A stretch of DNA of 64,000 bases from Terriglobales bacterium. GTDB lineage: Bacteria; Acidobacteriota; Terriglobia; Terriglobales; Acidobacteriaceae. A program made the translations under genes and the position numbers. Shown piece by piece: positions 9,727 through 18,814 of the stretch. The notes beneath the pieces are model-generated. The model searched no databases. It worked only from the letters and a program-made list of their open reading frames with translations, and was not told where the DNA came from. The stretch's first letter is position 1, and every line of letters starts with the position of its first letter. The stretch spans positions 122,923 through 186,922 of the forward strand of contig DATHMF010000085.1 in NCBI GenBank assembly GCA_035487355.1, in the 5' to 3' direction.

Positions 9727-10704
9727 TCATGCTTCGGCTTCGCAGGCAGGTAAAATTTTAGCCGCCGGAGCAACTTGCGCCTTCAGCTTGGAGCCCGTCA
9801 CCAGCACAACCGCGCTCACGATGATCACCGCCCCCAAAAGAATGTAGCGGTTGACCTCCTCGTGCAGAATCAGCCAGCCCAGCAAAACCGCCACCACCGG
9901 ATTGACATAAGCATAGGTAGCAACCTTGGCTGTGGGTACATGCTCGAGCAGCCAGATGTAAGCGGTGAATCCGACCAGCGAGCCGAAGATGGTTAAATAG
10001 ACCGTGGCCCCGACGCCCCGCGCTGTCCACACGACCTTGTGCTGATCATTCAAAGCGAAAGCGATGATCATGTTCACCACCCCGCCGAGGGTCATCTCCC
10101 AGGCTGTAGCGGCGAAGGGATCAACCGCAAGTTGCGTTCTGCGCGAGATGATGGAGCCCACGCTCCAGCACAAGCTGCCAAATATCAATGCGCCGCTGCT
10201 CAAGAGAAACATCTTATTCAGAGAATTCTGAGGCAAGCCCAGCCGGATGACAGGCGCAAGCTGTGGCCACAGCAGAACAATGAGACCGACAAAGCCAAGG
10301 GCCAGGCCCATCCAGCCCCAACCTTTCAGCCGCTCGCCACGCAAGATAAGACCGTCAATCAAAGCTACCCAGAGTGGGACCACGGCAACAATCAACGCGG
10401 CCAATCCGCTGGGGAGATATTGTTCCGAATAGGCCAGCAGCATGTTGCCGCCGGTGAGCAGCAGCACACCCATAACCAGCAGCAGGAGTGCATCTTTCAT
10501 CGTCAGGCGAATGCGGCGGCCGCTCAACGCGCAATAGACGAGCATAATAATTCCAGCCGCCACAAATCGAGTGCCGCTCAGCAGAGCCGGAGGAATATGT
10601 TCGACCGCAATGCGGATGCCGATATAGGTTGATCCCCAAAAGAAATACACGAGACAAAACGCGAAGAAAACGCGGAACCGGTGTTGGCGCTCTTTGGGTG
10701 TCAT
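9727..10704 (-). CDS. EamA/DMT-superfamily transporter (RhaT/YedA-like)
   Basis: This 325-residue integral membrane protein has about ten hydrophobic segments arranged as two EamA repeats, with the typical first-repeat FFWGSTYIGIRIAVEHIPP and second-repeat YAYVNPVVAVLLGWLILHEE. Members are inner-membrane metabolite/drug exporters or importers; the substrate cannot be told from sequence. The gene is single and its stop is only seven bases from the cysS stop. Confidence 0.87.
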   Translation of the reverse strand: MTPKERQHRFRVFFAFCLVYFFWGSTYIGIRIAVEHIPPALLSGTRFVAAGIIMLVYCALSGRRIRLTMKDALLLLVMGVLLLTGGNMLLAYSEQYLPSGLAALIVAVVPLWVALIDGLILRGERLKGWGWMGLALGFVGLIVLLWPQLAPVIRLGLPQNSLNKMFLLSSGALIFGSLCWSVGSIISRRTQLAVDPFAATAWEMTLGGVVNMIIAFALNDQHKVVWTARGVGATVYLTIFGSLVGFTAYIWLLEHVPTAKVATYAYVNPVVAVLLGWLILHEEVNRYILLGAVIIVSAVVLVTGSKLKAQVAPAAKILPACEAEA

Positions 10705-11114
10705 GGCAATCAGGGATACTCACATTGGACGCGGTACTGGTGAGCAGCGATGCAGATTTTTTGGCGCAAACGATTAGACTTTAGACCCAAAATGAACCTG
10801 TCTTCATTTTTAATATTTAGGATTTAGACAGCAATTTTGATTGAGCATGGACGTCAGTTCGGGAATATAATTGAAGGTGTTCGATAGCGATTGAAATGTA
10901 TTTTGGCTTCCAATCCGTAACCCCGCGCCAATCCATGCGCTCGCGGCCACGCTGCCGGTTGCAATCCTTGCCGGCGGTGGCGCGCCCTAATCTTTTCTCC
11001 GGCGACTAACTGCACTATTTCTGACTCTTACATTTGTGGTCTTCCAAGAGACCGCTCAGTTGATTTCACGGCAACTTGCTTGCCGGTTTTTCGTAATGAT
11101 TCGGAGAATTGCAT
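10705..11114. other. Intergenic gap, no gene seen
   Basis: This 410-base gap separates divergent genes, the EamA gene (minus) and the aminotransferase gene (plus), so it should hold both promoters. I see AT-rich stretches near 10800-10910 and a GC-rich part near 10920-11000, but no convincing paired -35/-10 boxes, RNA gene or small coding frame. Confidence 0.5.
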
Positions 11115-12464
11115 ATGACCTCTACAGCTATTTTGACTTCGGCGGGACCGAAGATTAAGACGCAACTGCCGGGTCCTAATGCCCGCCGCGTGCTGGAAGC
11201 AGACGCACGGTTGATTTCGCCTTCTTATACACGCTCGTATCCGCTGGTGGCCAAGCGCGGCCGGGGCGTGATCGTTGAAGATGTTGACGGCAACGAGTTC
11301 CTCGATTTTTCCGCAGGTATTGCCGTGGTTTCCACCGGCCACTGCCATCCGGAAGTTGTGGCGGCCATTCAAAAGCAGGCCGGCGAACTCATCCACATGT
11401 CAGGCACAGATTTCTATTACGAAAGCATGACCACGCTGGCGGAGCGCCTTTCGAAGGTCGCTCCCATGAAGGGGCCGCATCGCGTGTATTACGGCAACTC
11501 AGGCACGGAAGCCATTGAAGCTGCATTGAAGCTGGCGCGGTATCACACCAAGAGGCAAGGGATCATCGCCTTCTATGGAGCTTTTCACGGCCGCACCATG
11601 GGTGCGCTTTCGCTGACGGCCTCCAAGCCGCAGCAGCGCCGGCGCTTTGCGCCACTGGTTCCAGGCGTGACCCACGTGCCTTATCCCAATCTCTATCGCC
11701 GTCCAGAGGGCAGTGACGCAAAGCAGTACGCCATGGATTGCGCGCGCTTCATTGAAGAGAAGCTGTTCAAGACCACGCTGCCTCCGGAAGAGGTTGCGGC
11801 AATTTTTGTGGAAGCGATCCAGGGCGAAGGCGGATACGTTGTGGCCCCCGCGGAATTCATGCAGGAGCTGCGGCGCATCTGCGACAAGCACGGCATTCTG
11901 CTGGTGGTGGATGAAGTCCAATCGGGCAGCGGGCGCACCGGCAAATGGTGGGCGGTCGAACACACCGGCGTTGAACCCGACATCATTACGGTTGCCAAGG
12001 GAATCGCCTCCGGCATGCCGCTGGGCATCACCATCACGCGCGCCGAAATCATGGACTGGGTACCAGGTTCGCACGCATCTACCTTCGGAGGTAATCCGGT
12101 ATGCATCGCGGCAGCGCTCGCAACCATGGATGTGCTGGAGCGCGAAGGTATTCAAAACGCTGCCGAGGTCGGCGATTACATGATGCAGCGCATGAAGCCC
12201 TGGGTGGAAAAACATGCTGTAATCGGCGATGTGCGCGGACGCGGCCTGATGATCGGTGTGGAGATCACGCGAGACAAAAAAGCCCGAACGCCGGCGTCAG
12301 ACGTACGCGACAAAATTGTTGAGCTGGCCTTCGAGCGCGGTGTGCTGTTTCTGGGTGCGGGAGAGAGCTCAGTGCGGATTTCGCCTCCGCTGATCGTAAG
12401 CCGAGAGCAGGCCGATATTGCCATGACTGTGCTGGAAGAGTGCATTGTGTTGGCGGGCAAATAA
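11115..12464 (+). CDS. Class III aminotransferase (4-aminobutyrate/acetylornithine aminotransferase family)
   Basis: This PLP enzyme of 449 residues transfers an omega-amino group. It shows the fold-type I class III signature: cofactor-site YYGNSGTEAIEAALKLAR, VVDEVQSGSGRTGKWW, and the Schiff-base lysine in TVAKGIASGMPLG (about Lys295), followed by STFGGNPVCIAAA. The ATG at 11115 is preferred over TTG at 11109 because GGAG sits eight bases upstream. GabT-like 4-aminobutyrate aminotransferase is the closest resemblance, but acetylornithine or beta-alanine aminotransferases cannot be excluded. No gabD or arginine gene is adjacent. Confidence 0.88.
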   Translation: MTSTAILTSAGPKIKTQLPGPNARRVLEADARLISPSYTRSYPLVAKRGRGVIVEDVDGNEFLDFSAGIAVVSTGHCHPEVVAAIQKQAGELIHMSGTDFYYESMTTLAERLSKVAPMKGPHRVYYGNSGTEAIEAALKLARYHTKRQGIIAFYGAFHGRTMGALSLTASKPQQRRRFAPLVPGVTHVPYPNLYRRPEGSDAKQYAMDCARFIEEKLFKTTLPPEEVAAIFVEAIQGEGGYVVAPAEFMQELRRICDKHGILLVVDEVQSGSGRTGKWWAVEHTGVEPDIITVAKGIASGMPLGITITRAEIMDWVPGSHASTFGGNPVCIAAALATMDVLEREGIQNAAEVGDYMMQRMKPWVEKHAVIGDVRGRGLMIGVEITRDKKARTPASDVRDKIVELAFERGVLFLGAGESSVRISPPLIVSREQADIAMTVLEECIVLAGK

Positions 12465-12528
12465 GAGGCTCGATCACTATCTTCTTGCAGAATAAATCGG
12501 ATGCTTAAGCGTTGAATGCGGCCGGTTT

Positions 12529-12996
12529 GTGGATAAAATTGTCCTGGATATGAGTTCTGGACGTATTACCCGCCTCGCTATCCGTGCGCTCGATTCCGCG
12601 GCGCGGTTGGTCCCGCAACGGAAAAAAGCCGAACATCTGACCACCGGCGAGCGCGGAGAAGAAGAAGCCTATTTTTATCTTCGCCGCTGCGGATACGTCA
12701 TGGTCGCGCGCAACTTTCGTTCGCCCCGCCGCCGTGGTGAGATTGATTTGATTGGCTGGGAGGGCGACATTCTCTGCTTTATTGAGGTCAAAACCCGAAC
12801 TTCGCATGCCGTCAAGCCGGCAGAGGCCGCTGTGGATGAAGACAAACAGCGGGAATTGGTCGCGGTGGCGCGTGAGTATTTACGCCGGGTTTCGGGCAGT
12901 CCGGCAATCCGCTTTGACATTCTAAGTATTTATCTGGAAAAAGGGGCTTCTTCTCCGCAAATTACCCTATTCAAGAATGCCTTTTCCATGCCCTAG
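12529..12996 (+). CDS. yraN: YraN family (UPF0102) nuclease-fold protein
   Basis: A 155-residue protein with the restriction-endonuclease-like core of the UPF0102 family: GERGEEEAYFYLRRCGY, then RRGEIDLIGWEGDILCFIEVKTR, which holds the D-ExK metal-binding residues. Family members bind DNA, but their physiological role is not settled. The GTG at 12529 gives the full frame. The ATG at 12550 is an alternative start and leaves the domain intact. It is followed by galT after 76 bases on the same strand. Confidence 0.85.
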   Translation: MDKIVLDMSSGRITRLAIRALDSAARLVPQRKKAEHLTTGERGEEEAYFYLRRCGYVMVARNFRSPRRRGEIDLIGWEGDILCFIEVKTRTSHAVKPAEAAVDEDKQRELVAVAREYLRRVSGSPAIRFDILSIYLEKGASSPQITLFKNAFSMP

Positions 12997-13072
12997 AGTA
13001 GAATTTTATGGTTAACGGCAGGCGAGGCGAAAGTCGTGCCAGGCCACCGGCAGAGAAAGGAAATCTGTAGCT

Positions 13073-14116
13073 GTGCCCGAATTGAGAAAAGACCCGATTA
13101 CCGGCCGCTGGGTCATTATTTCCACTGACAGGGCGAAACGCCCTACTGATTTTGTGCGCGAACCCGTGAAACAGAAAGGCGGGTTCTGTCCGTTTTGTCC
13201 GGGCAATGAAAGCAAGACGCCGCCGGAAGTGCTGGGCTATCGCTCTTCCACCATTGGTGGCCCGGAGGCGCCGCGCGACACGCCCGGCTGGCGCGTCCGC
13301 GTTGTGCCTAACAAGTTTCCCGCGCTGGGAATTGAGGGCAACCTGGATCGCGCCCCTGAGGGCATGTTCGACAAGATGAATGGCATAGGCGCGCACGAGG
13401 TGGTCATCGAAACTCCGGAGCACGAGAAAACACTGGCCACGCTTCCCATCAAGCGCGTGGAAGATGTGATCTGGGCCTTCCGCGACCGCATGATCGATTT
13501 GAAAAAAGACAAACGCTTCAAGTACATCCTGATCTTCAAAAATCACGGCGAACCGGCCGGAGCTTCGCTCGAACATCCGCACTCGCAGTTGATCGCTCTC
13601 CCCATCATCCCCAAGCAGGCGATCGAGGAGCTGGAGGGAGCCAAGCAGTACTACCAATACAAAGAGCGCTGCATCTTCTGTGATGTGATCCGCCAGGAAC
13701 TCGAGGACGGAAGCCGCACCGTGGCCGAGAATAAGGACTTTGTGACCCTGGCCCCGTTTGCTCCGCGTTTTCCTTTTGAAACCTGGATCCTGCCCAAGAG
13801 CCATGATTCGCACTTCGATAATGCGCCTTCCCAGGTTTACGAGAATTTTGCGCGAGCAGTGCAGATCCTGATGGCCAAAGCGGAACGTGTGCTCGATAAC
13901 CCTTCCTACAACTTCGTGATCCATACCTCGCCTGTGCAGGACGGCGCCAACGATTACTACCACTGGCACATGGAATTCATGCCTAAGCTGACCAAGGTAG
14001 CGGGATTTGAGTGGGGAACCGGTTTTTATATCAACCCTACGCCTCCGGAAGAGGCTGCCAAGTTCCTGCGCGAAGCGCCGGTGGAAACTCCGGCACAGCA
14101 GTTGGTCGGAGCATAA
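13073..14116 (+). CDS. galT: Galactose-1-phosphate uridylyltransferase
   Basis: A 347-residue HIT-superfamily enzyme of the Leloir pathway that exchanges UMP between UDP-glucose and galactose-1-phosphate. The start is GTG (PELRKDPITGRWVII). A CPFCPGNE motif near residue 43 and later cysteines provide the zinc site. The catalytic segment is His168-Pro-His170-Ser-Gln172, the usual HPHxQ, and the second HIT-like repeat has YYHWHMEFMP. Length and order match bacterial GalT. No galK or galE is adjacent, so it could also serve as a more general nucleotidylyltransferase. A repeat array begins just after its stop. Confidence 0.92.
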   Translation: MPELRKDPITGRWVIISTDRAKRPTDFVREPVKQKGGFCPFCPGNESKTPPEVLGYRSSTIGGPEAPRDTPGWRVRVVPNKFPALGIEGNLDRAPEGMFDKMNGIGAHEVVIETPEHEKTLATLPIKRVEDVIWAFRDRMIDLKKDKRFKYILIFKNHGEPAGASLEHPHSQLIALPIIPKQAIEELEGAKQYYQYKERCIFCDVIRQELEDGSRTVAENKDFVTLAPFAPRFPFETWILPKSHDSHFDNAPSQVYENFARAVQILMAKAERVLDNPSYNFVIHTSPVQDGANDYYHWHMEFMPKLTKVAGFEWGTGFYINPTPPEEAAKFLREAPVETPAQQLVGA

Positions 14117-14127
14117 ACGCAAAACCT

Positions 14128-14935
14128 TTCGCCGCGGATGGACGCGGATCAACGCCGATTTTTCGGAAGATTGTGGAGGCCCCCACCCCACTTGCTAGCT
14201 TGTGTTTTTGAGCCCAAAATCGCGTCTGACCCCCGTCGTTATTGGCGAAAATCGAGGTCGCACGAGAGACTTGCTGCTAGTGGCAGTCTTCAGTCCTCTT
14301 TTTTACTACAGAGACGCAGAGGCACAGAGAAGAGCAAGACTTTTCGCCGCGGATGAACGCGGATTTTTTGGAAGATTGCGGGGGCCCCACCCACTTGCTA
14401 GCAGGTGTTTTTGGGCCCCAAAATCGCGTCTGACCCCCGTTGTTATTGGCGAAAATCGAGGTGGAACGAGAGACTTGCTGCTAGTAGCAGTCTTCAGTCC
14501 TCTTTTTCACCAGAGACGCAGAGGCACAGAGAAAAGCAAGACTTTTCGCCGCGGATGAACGCGGATCAACGCCGATTCTGCGGAAGATTGTGGAGGCCCC
14601 CACCCCCACTTGCTAGCAGGTGTTTTTGAGCCCCAAAACCGCGTCTGACCCGCGTCATTACTGGCGAAAATCGAGACGGGGTGGGGGACTAGCTAAAGCA
14701 GTTTCAAGTTTCGAGTTTCCAGTTTCAAAAAACAACCACAAAACCCTTCGCCGCGGATGGACGCGGATCAACGCTGATTTTTTAGAGTGGATTGTAGCTC
14801 TCACCCACCCCACTTGCTAGCAGGTGTTTTTGAGCGCCGAAAACGCGTCTGACCCGCGCCGTTATTGGCGAAAATCGAGATGGGGTGGGGGACTTGCTGC
14901 TAGTAGGTCCTCAGTTGTCAGTCCTCAGGCCTTAG
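14128..14935. repeat. Tandem array of four ~200-bp intergenic repeats
   Basis: Units start at 14128, 14343, 14545 and 14747 (periods 215, 202, 202). Each opens with TTCGCCGCGGATG-AACGCGGAT, passes through CCCACTTGCTAGCAGGTG, CGCGTCTGACCC and TTATTGGCGAAAATCGA, and ends with ACTTGCTGCTAG or a variant. CACTTGCTAGCAGGTG can fold on itself, and CCCCACCCCA at the left pairs with TGGGGTGGGG at the right in units three and four. Units one and two also end with CAGAGACGCAGAGGCACAGAG. Two more units lie at 59.6-60.0 kb. No protein frame is conserved across units. The array fills the gap between convergent genes galT and the zinc-ribbon gene. Confidence 0.9.
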
Positions 14936-14951
14936 AATCCCTCATCGCGAA

Positions 14952-15082
14952 TGAATTTTCAAAGACCCAATGGGCGCGAGCCCCGCACTCTGGAGTGCTG
15001 TTTGAACACACTTCCAGGAACAATGATGACCTAATTACTGAGAAATGGAAGGGTTTGATATCACAGTGATATCACAGGCCGG
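14952..15082. repeat. Structured terminal repeat module, copy 1 of 3
   Basis: After the array the sequence AATTTTCAAAGACC leads into two abutting hairpins: GGGC-GCGA-GCCC at 14972-14983 and GCACTC-TG-GAGTGC at 14985-14998. These are followed by ACACACTTCCAGGAACAATG and TTTGATATCACAGTGATATC. The same order recurs at 39.3 and 60.0 kb, with paired changes in the stems. It could be a non-coding RNA, a DNA-structure element, or a decayed gene piece; strand is not established. Confidence 0.7.
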
Positions 15083-15111
15083 AATATTGCTGCCGTGGAT
15101 CTCAAAAAGCC

Positions 15112-15139
15112 AAGAGCTAAAAGCTAAGAGCTAAAAGCT
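15112..15139. repeat. Simple repeat AAGAGCTAAAAGCT
   Basis: AAGAGCTAAAAGCT occurs twice in tandem directly at the 3' end of the minus-strand zinc-ribbon gene. It is a short low-complexity duplication with no coding content. Confidence 0.7.
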
Positions 15140-15987
15140 TACTGGCTTAAGAGCGAACGTGACAGGTTTGACGGCAATTGTCTACCTTCGTTTTGTATTT
15201 GGGCGAGAGTTTGTTGTTCTTCTGAGGCGAGTTGTTTTTCTTCATCCTGAAGGGGCTTGATGCTCATGGCAAAGAACTCGGTTTGCTCATTAGGCTCAAG
15301 GTGCATCAAGGTTTTGACCAGCAATGTTTCCTGCTTCACATCGGTCTGCAACCGCTTATCTAAACCCAGGGCTTTTTTCATGTCGTTCAAGACCGGAAAA
15401 ATTTTAGGGTCATCTTGAAACTCTGGGATAGCCTGGTCTACCAAGACTTCGCCTTTCTCCGTTGTAGAGCTTGCATCGTTGAGAAGAGGTTCCAGTCCGA
15501 GGCACTGATCGTGATAGTCCATCATGCTGAGCGCCGGGCCATTTCTAAGCTCCTGGATATGCCGGGTGAATCCCGCGCTCTTTGCCTGCAACTCTCCGCC
15601 ATCTTTTAACAGGTTTTCAATGTAGTGTGACCTGGCGGCGCGGTTTGCAGTCCAACGCCAAAGCGAGATTGTTGCCAGCAATCCGACAACTACAAGTGCT
15701 GCCGTTGCCAATACCGCAACTGGATGCCTTTGAAAAGCAGCGTACCACGGCGCCGGCTTTTGTTTATTGAAAGTCGCGACCGAATACTTTTGGATGGCTA
15801 TCGTACCGCCGGTCCGCGCATCAGGCTCAGACTCTTGATAAACCGGGACTTTGGCTGTGTCCTCTGCGGGCGGCGTTTGGGTTACGACCGCTTCGGTTTG
15901 AGTTTGAAAATTGTGTACTCTTTGGCCGCAGAACAGGCAGATGGAAGCTTCATCCGGATTTTTGGTCCCACAATAAACACAGAACAT
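15139..15987 (-). CDS. Zinc-ribbon, single-pass membrane protein of unknown function
   Basis: A 282-residue protein opening with a two-CxxC zinc ribbon (MFCVYCGTKNPDEASICLFC), then a Pro/Thr-rich linker to about residue 85, and one membrane helix (about 88-110: HPVAVLATAALVVVGLLATI). The rest is a helical, probably extracytoplasmic C-terminal half rich in Gln and Glu. This is a common layout for acidobacterial zinc_ribbon_2 proteins, but no catalytic motif is seen. It lies downstream of iscX in the same direction with a 40-base gap, so it may be read from the isc operon without being part of the pathway. Confidence 0.75.
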   Translation of the reverse strand: MFCVYCGTKNPDEASICLFCGQRVHNFQTQTEAVVTQTPPAEDTAKVPVYQESEPDARTGGTIAIQKYSVATFNKQKPAPWYAAFQRHPVAVLATAALVVVGLLATISLWRWTANRAARSHYIENLLKDGGELQAKSAGFTRHIQELRNGPALSMMDYHDQCLGLEPLLNDASSTTEKGEVLVDQAIPEFQDDPKIFPVLNDMKKALGLDKRLQTDVKQETLLVKTLMHLEPNEQTEFFAMSIKPLQDEEKQLASEEQQTLAQIQNEGRQLPSNLSRSLLSQ

Positions 15988-16027
15988 TCTTACATTCCTC
16001 CGCCGGCAAACAATTCTATCAGCGAGA

Positions 16028-16246
16028 TCAGTTATGCGTGTCCTGGTATTCTTCGTGCCATGCCATCTGGATGGCCTCTAACTTGGACTCATTCGATTTC
16101 ATGGGATCATCTTTGAAGTTCGGCAACCCAATAACGTATTTGTGCAAGTCGGTGAAGCGCACCGTCAAGGGGTCGAGATCGGGATATTTTTCCGCCAGTT
16201 CGAGGGCAATATCTTCAGCGGTGTCCCAGGTGAGATCAAAGGCCAT
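16028..16246 (-). CDS. iscX: IscX, Fe-S assembly accessory protein
   Basis: A 72-residue acidic protein with the IscX/YfhJ pattern: LTWDTAEDIALELAEKYPD, then DPLTVRFTDLHKYVIGLPNF near residues 25-44 and a C-terminal KLEAIQMAWHEEY. IscX binds IscS and tunes iron-sulfur cluster assembly. The start at 16246 has GGAG eight bases upstream; a longer open frame reaching 16447 overlaps the ferredoxin gene and is not credible. It is the last gene of the isc operon, 34 bases after fdx. Confidence 0.92.
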   Translation of the reverse strand: MAFDLTWDTAEDIALELAEKYPDLDPLTVRFTDLHKYVIGLPNFKDDPMKSNESKLEAIQMAWHEEYQDTHN

Positions 16247-16280
16247 GGCTTTTCTCCGGCTCCATTCCAATTGAGTGAAT

Positions 16281-16706
16281 TTATTTTCCGGGGCCGTGTC
16301 CTTCGGACACGTAGTTCCGGTTCCACGAGGGAATCTCCACGACAACAGTCCCTGGTTTTTCGATAACGCACTGGCATCCCAGACGCGAGTTGAGTTGCAG
16401 GTCGGCGGCCATATCAAGCCGGTCGGCTTCGTCGTCATCCATTTCATTCAGCCGGTCAGCGCCTTCCTTGACCCAAACGTGGCACGTGGTGCACGCACAG
16501 TTGCCGCCACAAGCATGGTCCAGAAAGATGCCATTGTTCAAGGCAACATCCAGAAGAGACTCGGGTTTGCCATGTTCTTTATACGGCAGCTTGCCGTGTT
16601 CGAACTCCACGGTCTTGCCTTCCGGTAAAAAAGTTACCCGCACCGTGTTGGGCCCGGGGGCGTCGGCGGTTGCTGCGCCAGTTCCTTGTGTTTTTTCTTC
16701 AGCCAT
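16281..16706 (-). CDS. fdx: [2Fe-2S] ferredoxin of the Isc system
   Basis: A 141-residue adrenodoxin-type ferredoxin that supplies electrons for cluster assembly. The cluster ligands are in HACGGNCACTTCHVW (C-x5-C-x2-C) with the fourth cysteine in SRLGCQCVI. Compared with E. coli Fdx it has a Thr/Ala/Gly-rich N-terminal extension of about 20 residues. It sits between hscA and iscX in the usual operon order. Confidence 0.93.
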   Translation of the reverse strand: MAEEKTQGTGAATADAPGPNTVRVTFLPEGKTVEFEHGKLPYKEHGKPESLLDVALNNGIFLDHACGGNCACTTCHVWVKEGADRLNEMDDDEADRLDMAADLQLNSRLGCQCVIEKPGTVVVEIPSWNRNYVSEGHGPGK

Positions 16707-16760
16707 AATTTGAATCCAGTTTTCTATGATCTTGTTTTACAAAACTTACTCCAGCCCAAA

Positions 16761-16810
16761 GCTGCGTGGGCAAGATGCCCATGCGACAGCCGGCGAGACG
16801 CCGGCGCTAC
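16761..16810. repeat. Dispersed two-hairpin repeat, copy between hscA and fdx
   Basis: GGGCA-AGA-TGCCC is followed by GCCGGCG-AGA-CGCCGGC, two perfect hairpins with AGA loops. The reverse complement recurs almost base for base at 27583-27631. It lies inside the isc operon, in the spacer between hscA and fdx. Confidence 0.8.
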
Positions 16811-16816
16811 ATCGAG

Positions 16817-18727
16817 CTAATTTTCAATTTCCGCAGGCGCTATGGGATGTGGAGCGGTTGGTCCTTCGGCATCCAAATCCTGCATATCTTTCCCTTTCAG
16901 CGCGGAACCAACGGCAGAACTCATCATTAAATCAGCCAGGCGCATGGTCACGTGATTCAATTTCTCAATGGAGTCGCGCATCAACCGGTAATCCTCTCCG
17001 CCCTTGATTTGCTTCAACTCCGCTTCCGCGCTTGCGATGTCTTTACGCTCGGTCTCGCTGAGCTGGTTCCAGGCAGGATTGCGGCGTCCCTTTTCCAGCG
17101 CCAGCAGAATGGTTTCGGCTTCATTGCGCGCTTCGACGATCTGGCGCTGGCGGAAATCTTCCTCGGCGTAGTCGAATGAATCCAGGATCATCTTTTCCAC
17201 CTGCTCATCGGTCAGGCCATAGGTAGGTTTGACTTCGACCTCGGACTCTTTGCCGCTGCGCTGCTCCCTTGCCGAGACATGCAGGATGCCGTTGGCGTCA
17301 ATCAGGAACTTCACTTCAATGCGCGGCAGTCCGGCGGGCATCGGCGGAATGCCTTTCAGATCGAAGCGGGCCAGCGAGCGGCAATCTTTGGCCAACTCGC
17401 GCTCCCCTTGCAGGACATGGATGGCAACGTTGGTCTGGCCTTCCACACCGGTTGTGAAATGCTCAGTCGCAGACGCGGGCACGGTAGAGTTGCGGTGAAT
17501 AATTTTAGCTACCACGCCGCCCAGGGCTTCAATGCCGAGCGAAAGCGGGGTCACATCCAGCAGCAGCATTTCTTCGGTAGCTTTCGAGCCACCGGCCAGG
17601 ATGTTGGCCTGCACGGCGGCGCCCAGTGCTACAACTTCATCAGGATTTACTTCTGTGTGCGGCGGGCGCTTGAACAAATCCTCGACCAGCATACGCACCC
17701 GAGGGATGCGGGTTGATCCGCCCACGAGTACGACTTCATCAATTTGTTCCGCTGTAAGTTTGGCGTCAGCCAGAGCCTGCCGGCAAGGGCCGGCGGTGCG
17801 CTGCACGATAGGTTCAATCAGTTGCTCGAACTGCGTACGCGTAATTTCGCGCAGATATTTTTTGTTGCCGGGCAGTTCCACGTTGATCGTGGTTTTTTCG
17901 CGCGCGGAAAGGTCGATCTTGGCTTCAATCACCGCCTTGCGGATAGCTTGCACCGCCTCGGCATTGCGCCGCAAATCGAGTTTCATGTCGCCGGCAATAT
18001 CATCCAGGGCAATGGTGATCAGCAGGTTATCAATGTCATCGCCGCCGAGATGGGTATCGCCGTTGGTGGCAATGACTTCAAATATTCCTTCATGCAATTT
18101 CAGGATGGAAATATCAAAAGTGCCGCCGCCCAGGTCATAGACGGCAACAATGCCTTCCTTCTTTTTATCCAGGCCATAGGCGAGGGAAGCAGCCGTGGGC
18201 TCGTTGACCAGGCGCAAGACTTCGAGTCCGGCAATGCGGCCGGCATCTTTCGTAGCCTGGCGCTGCGCGTCATTAAAATACGCAGGAACGGTGATGACCG
18301 CTTTGGTTACGGGCGCGCCAAAATAACGCTCCGCATTGCGCTTAAGCTGGCGCAGGATGAGCGCGGAAATTTCTGGCGGAGTAAATTCCTTGTCTCCCAA
18401 CTTAATGCGCAGGACCTCGCCGGGTTTCAGGTTTTCACTCAGGCGGAAAGGGAAGAGCTTCAGTTCGTCCTGCACATCTTCCAGGCCACGCCCCATCAGG
18501 CGCTTAATGGAATAAACCGCACGCTCAGGGGTTTCGATGAGATATTTGCGGGCAGCATTGCCAACCGTAAAATCTTTTCCGTCCGGATTCAAGGCCACAA
18601 CGGAGGGAAGCAGATTCGATCCATCTTCCCCAGGGATCACTACCGGCGTAGAATCGCCCATGTAAGCGACGAGAGAGTTCGTCGTGCCAAGGTCAATACC
18701 TACGATAATGTCACGTTCTTCAGCCAT
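16817..18727 (-). CDS. hscA: Hsp70-type chaperone HscA
   Basis: A 636-residue DnaK-family ATPase dedicated to Fe-S cluster transfer from IscU. The nucleotide-binding domain has [56 protein letters not shown] and [15 protein letters not shown] substrate-binding domain follows with [12 protein letters not shown], and the C-terminus is short compared with DnaK. ATG at 18727 gives the standard N-terminus; an in-frame ATG at 18751 lies inside a palindromic repeat and is less likely. The location between hscB and fdx identifies it as HscA rather than DnaK. Confidence 0.94.
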   Translation of the reverse strand: MAEERDIIVGIDLGTTNSLVAYMGDSTPVVIPGEDGSNLLPSVVALNPDGKDFTVGNAARKYLIETPERAVYSIKRLMGRGLEDVQDELKLFPFRLSENLKPGEVLRIKLGDKEFTPPEISALILRQLKRNAERYFGAPVTKAVITVPAYFNDAQRQATKDAGRIAGLEVLRLVNEPTAASLAYGLDKKKEGIVAVYDLGGGTFDISILKLHEGIFEVIATNGDTHLGGDDIDNLLITIALDDIAGDMKLDLRRNAEAVQAIRKAVIEAKIDLSAREKTTINVELPGNKKYLREITRTQFEQLIEPIVQRTAGPCRQALADAKLTAEQIDEVVLVGGSTRIPRVRMLVEDLFKRPPHTEVNPDEVVALGAAVQANILAGGSKATEEMLLLDVTPLSLGIEALGGVVAKIIHRNSTVPASATEHFTTGVEGQTNVAIHVLQGERELAKDCRSLARFDLKGIPPMPAGLPRIEVKFLIDANGILHVSAREQRSGKESEVEVKPTYGLTDEQVEKMILDSFDYAEEDFRQRQIVEARNEAETILLALEKGRRNPAWNQLSETERKDIASAEAELKQIKGGEDYRLMRDSIEKLNHVTMRLADLMMSSAVGSALKGKDMQDLDAEGPTAPHPIAPAEIEN

Positions 18728-18743
18728 GAGTATATTGAGTGAT

Positions 18744-18814
18744 TGAATCATCGGTTCATTGGGTCATTTGAAAAACAGGAGAATGACTCAGTGGCCCAAT
18801 GATCCGATGATTCA
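18744..18814. repeat. Long imperfect palindrome between hscB and hscA
   Basis: The left arm (18744-18769, TGAATCATCGGTTCATTGGG and on) pairs with the right arm (18781-18814, ending CCAATGATCCGATGATTCA) over roughly 20 bases. The hscB stop codon is inside the right arm, so the transcript would carry a strong hairpin between hscB and hscA. Related wording (gattgggtcattgaatcattgggt) appears near 39420 and at the right edge of the window, so this is a dispersed element. Confidence 0.75.

Noticed and set aside
11499..12215. 238-codon minus frame
   Set aside because: It is antisense to the class III aminotransferase, with His/Arg-rich composition typical of a shadow frame.
12971..14191. 406-codon open frame on the minus strand
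   Set aside because: It lies entirely antisense to galT, whose motifs are complete. GC-rich codon usage keeps the opposite frame open.
14128..14935. CRISPR array
   Set aside because: Units are about 200 bp with no regular short repeat/unique spacer alternation, and no cas gene is present.
14824..15069. Protein-coding reading of the repeat module (FSKT...LISQ)
   Set aside because: A similar frame occurs in the copies, but residues are not conserved while stems are, so a coding origin is not supported; it remains a possible ancestry.
17744..18742. 332-codon plus-strand frame
   Set aside because: It is antisense to hscA and has no recognisable domain.
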